NCBI GenBank assembly: GCA_022865865.1
Contig: JALHTN010000203.1
Location: 1 to 8,266 of the forward strand
Length of the DNA: 8,266 nt
Direction of reading: 5' to 3'
DNA from: Anaerolineales bacterium
GTDB lineage: Bacteria; Chloroflexota; Anaerolineae; Anaerolineales; UBA4823
The notes beneath the pieces were generated by a model that saw only the letters and a program-made list of their open reading frames with translations, was not told where the DNA came from and ran no database searches. A program made the translations under genes and the position numbers. Positions 7,299 through 8,266 of the stretch are shown here, in pieces; position 1 is the first letter of the stretch; every line of letters begins with the position of its first letter.

Positions 7299-7372
7299 GG
7301 ATGTAGATTGAATCAAACAGTGATCGTCTGGACTAAGAAGCAGGCAAAAGGAAAAGTAAATTTGATTCATCC
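7299..7372 (+). repeat. Spaced inverted repeat upstream of the promoter
   Basis: TGAATCAAA (7309-7317) is repeated inverted as TTTGATTCA (7361-7369), and GGAT (7299-7302) can pair with ATCC (7369-7372) across a small bulge. The arms are 43 bases apart and end 26 bases before the -35 element. A related GGATTCA(C/T)ATG occurs at 7266-7276 and 7530-7540. This might be a regulator-binding region, but AT-rich intergenic DNA gives such matches by chance. Confidence 0.3.
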
Positions 7373-7398
7373 AAATAAATTAAAGTGACATAGGTCAA

Positions 7399-7427
7399 TT
7401 GACTTCCGGATTTGAGGATGCTACAAT
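7399..7427 (+). promoter_or_regulatory. Strong sigma-70-type promoter for the solute-binding protein gene
   Basis: TTGACT (7399-7404) and TACAAT (7422-7427) are separated by exactly 17 bases; each differs from consensus at one position. TG at 7419-7420, one base before the -10, makes it an extended -10 promoter. It follows the permease terminator and points at the solute-binding protein gene. Transcription would start near 7434, which gives an unusually long leader of about 360 bases. Confidence 0.7.
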
Positions 7428-7433
7428 TTTTTT

Positions 7434-7796
7434 AGCGGAGACCAAGCGATCACCCTTTTACATGACAATAATAACTCCACGGTATTTAAATGTGAAATCT
7501 GCTTTCACTGATAGGATCTCTGGCAATTTGGATTCATATGTGCAGAATCAACTAGAAATATCATGTCTGAATCCTTGATGCTTCCTGATTTATAATACAA
7601 GCAGCAGCTTTGCTGAAGCATGTCAAGTGATGTCGTCAATATCCGATCATAAAAAGTAAACGAAGGAGGTGAACGCTTTCTCAACCAATCACCAACCGCT
7701 AATCTGATGGCATGTACTACCAGCATACCAAGAGCGCTGGAGGTGTGGCGCCAGCTGATCCAAAAATACTCACTTTCAATCTGAGGAGATTATGAG
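7434..7796 (+). promoter_or_regulatory. Long, probably structured 5' leader of the solute-binding protein gene
   Basis: No convincing gene lies between the permease and the binding protein, and most of the gap is this predicted leader. It can fold GTGAAA/TTTCAC (7492-7497/7503-7508). It can also form a longer imperfect stem in which CTTGATGCTTC (7574-7584) pairs with GAAGCA and TCAAG (7615-7620, 7623-7627) with a two-base bulge, around a smaller AGCA/TGCT hairpin. A near-perfect anti-SD complement, AAGGAGGTGA (7663-7672), has no start codon at a normal distance, and its GGTGA can pair with TCACC at 7689-7693. A 25-codon frame (7707-7784) ends exactly on the ribosome binding site of the binding protein. 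A consensus TATAAT at 7591-7596 lacks a -35. I match none of this to a known riboswitch. The structure is read by eye only. Confidence 0.4.
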
Positions 7797-8266
7797 ATGT
7801 TGAAAAACCGAAAATTTTATTTAATATTCGTCCTAGCAATGGTCATGGCACTAATCCTTGGCGCTTGCGGCGGTGGTCAAGCAGAAAAAGAAAACATCAT
7901 AATTTACACCGCAAAAGAGAATGAAGAGATCGAAGAGTACCTGCCAGTTGCTGAGGCAGCCCTACCCGATCTGCAGCTGGAGGTTTTGCGGCTTTCAACT
8001 GGTGATTTGACCGCCCGGCTCCTGGCGGAAAAGGACAATCCACAAGCGGATGTGATCTGGGGAGTGGCGGCCACGAGCATGATGATCTTTGATGAGGAAG
8101 GTATGCTGGTTCCATATTCTCCGGAAGGTCAGGATGAGATTCTTCCCCAATTTAAAGACACCGCTGATCCGCCTGCCTGGGTGGGTGTGGATGCATATGT
8201 GACTGCCTTCTGCGTTAATACCGCATTGACAGATGAACTTGGCCTGCCCATCCCACAATCCTGGGA
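7797..8266 (+). CDS. ABC transporter solute-binding lipoprotein, putative 2-aminoethylphosphonate-binding type (3' end cut by window)
   Basis: The first 156 codons of an exported binding protein that would capture a solute outside the membrane for an ABC importer. The basic start MLKNRK, a hydrophobic stretch and the lipobox LGAC with Cys24 mark a lipoprotein signal. The mature part starts with NIIIYTAKE (33-41), typical of the iron/spermidine/phosphonate-type family 1 binding proteins. STGDLTARLLAEKDNP (67-82), ADVIWG (84-89), EEGMLVPYSP (100-109) and DPPAWVGVDAY (124-134) resemble the putative 2-aminoethylphosphonate (PhnS-like) binding proteins as I remember them. About half of a typical 340-370 residue protein is present. 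GAGGAG at 7783-7788 lies eight bases before this ATG; the nearby ATG at 7792 closes after three codons. The permease and ATPase genes are expected just to the right. A ferric-iron or other organic-solute ligand cannot be excluded, but the aminophosphonate group fits best. Confidence 0.85.
   Translation, partial: MLKNRKFYLIFVLAMVMALILGACGGGQAEKENIIIYTAKENEEIEEYLPVAEAALPDLQLEVLRLSTGDLTARLLAEKDNPQADVIWGVAATSMMIFDEEGMLVPYSPEGQDEILPQFKDTADPPAWVGVDAYVTAFCVNTALTDELGLPIPQSW

Noticed and set aside
7591..7596. Consensus TATAAT as a second promoter for the binding protein
   Set aside because: No acceptable -35 and no extended -10; it also lies inside the loop of the proposed leader stem.
7505..7726. 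73-codon reverse-strand frame in the gap before the binding protein
   Set aside because: No ribosome binding site upstream of its start on the minus strand, no recognisable motif, and it overlaps the predicted leader of a well-supported + strand gene.
1..8266. CRISPR array, tRNA/rRNA gene, insertion sequence or phage genes
   Set aside because: No regularly spaced repeats, no tRNA-like cloverleaf, no transposase-like protein and no terminal inverted repeats were seen.

Overview
The window looks like ordinary chromosomal DNA from an uncultured bacterium with moderate GC content, AGGAGG-type ribosome binding sites and all recognisable genes on the + strand. The style (large APC permeases ending in a conserved Glu-Ile-Pro-x-Glu tail, small-molecule catabolic genes, a lipoprotein-anchored ABC binding protein) recalls Chloroflexota/Anaerolineae. 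That placement is an impression from the proteins, not a measurement.

Layout from left to right: (1) the last 129 codons of an APC-superfamily amino acid/amine permease, cut by the window edge; (2) a 200-base gap with a perfect 17-bp hairpin; (3) an 808-residue FAD oxidoreductase fused to a GcvT-like folate domain, of the dimethylglycine/sarcosine dehydrogenase family, followed after about 40 bases by a choline/ethanolamine-kinase-like phosphotransferase; (4) a calcineurin-like metallophosphoesterase; (5) a 270-base leader with two hairpins and a possible 26-codon peptide, then a complete 618-residue APC permease paralogous to the one in (1); (6) a terminator hairpin, then about 570 bases with no convincing gene but with a very good sigma-70 promoter and a long structured leader; (7) the first 156 codons of a lipoprotein solute-binding protein resembling the putative 2-aminoethylphosphonate ABC binding proteins, cut by the right edge.

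Together the genes suggest uptake and breakdown of small (N-methylated) amines or amino acids. The permeases and ABC system would import substrate. The DMGDH-like enzyme would oxidatively demethylate an N-methyl amino acid and pass the one-carbon unit to tetrahydrofolate. The kinase and phosphoesterase could act on an amino-alcohol or its phosphorylated form. Only the oxidoreductase and kinase are spaced like a tight operon; linkage of the others is inferred from shared strand and theme. The least explained parts are the two long leaders (5047-5316 and about 7434-7796).
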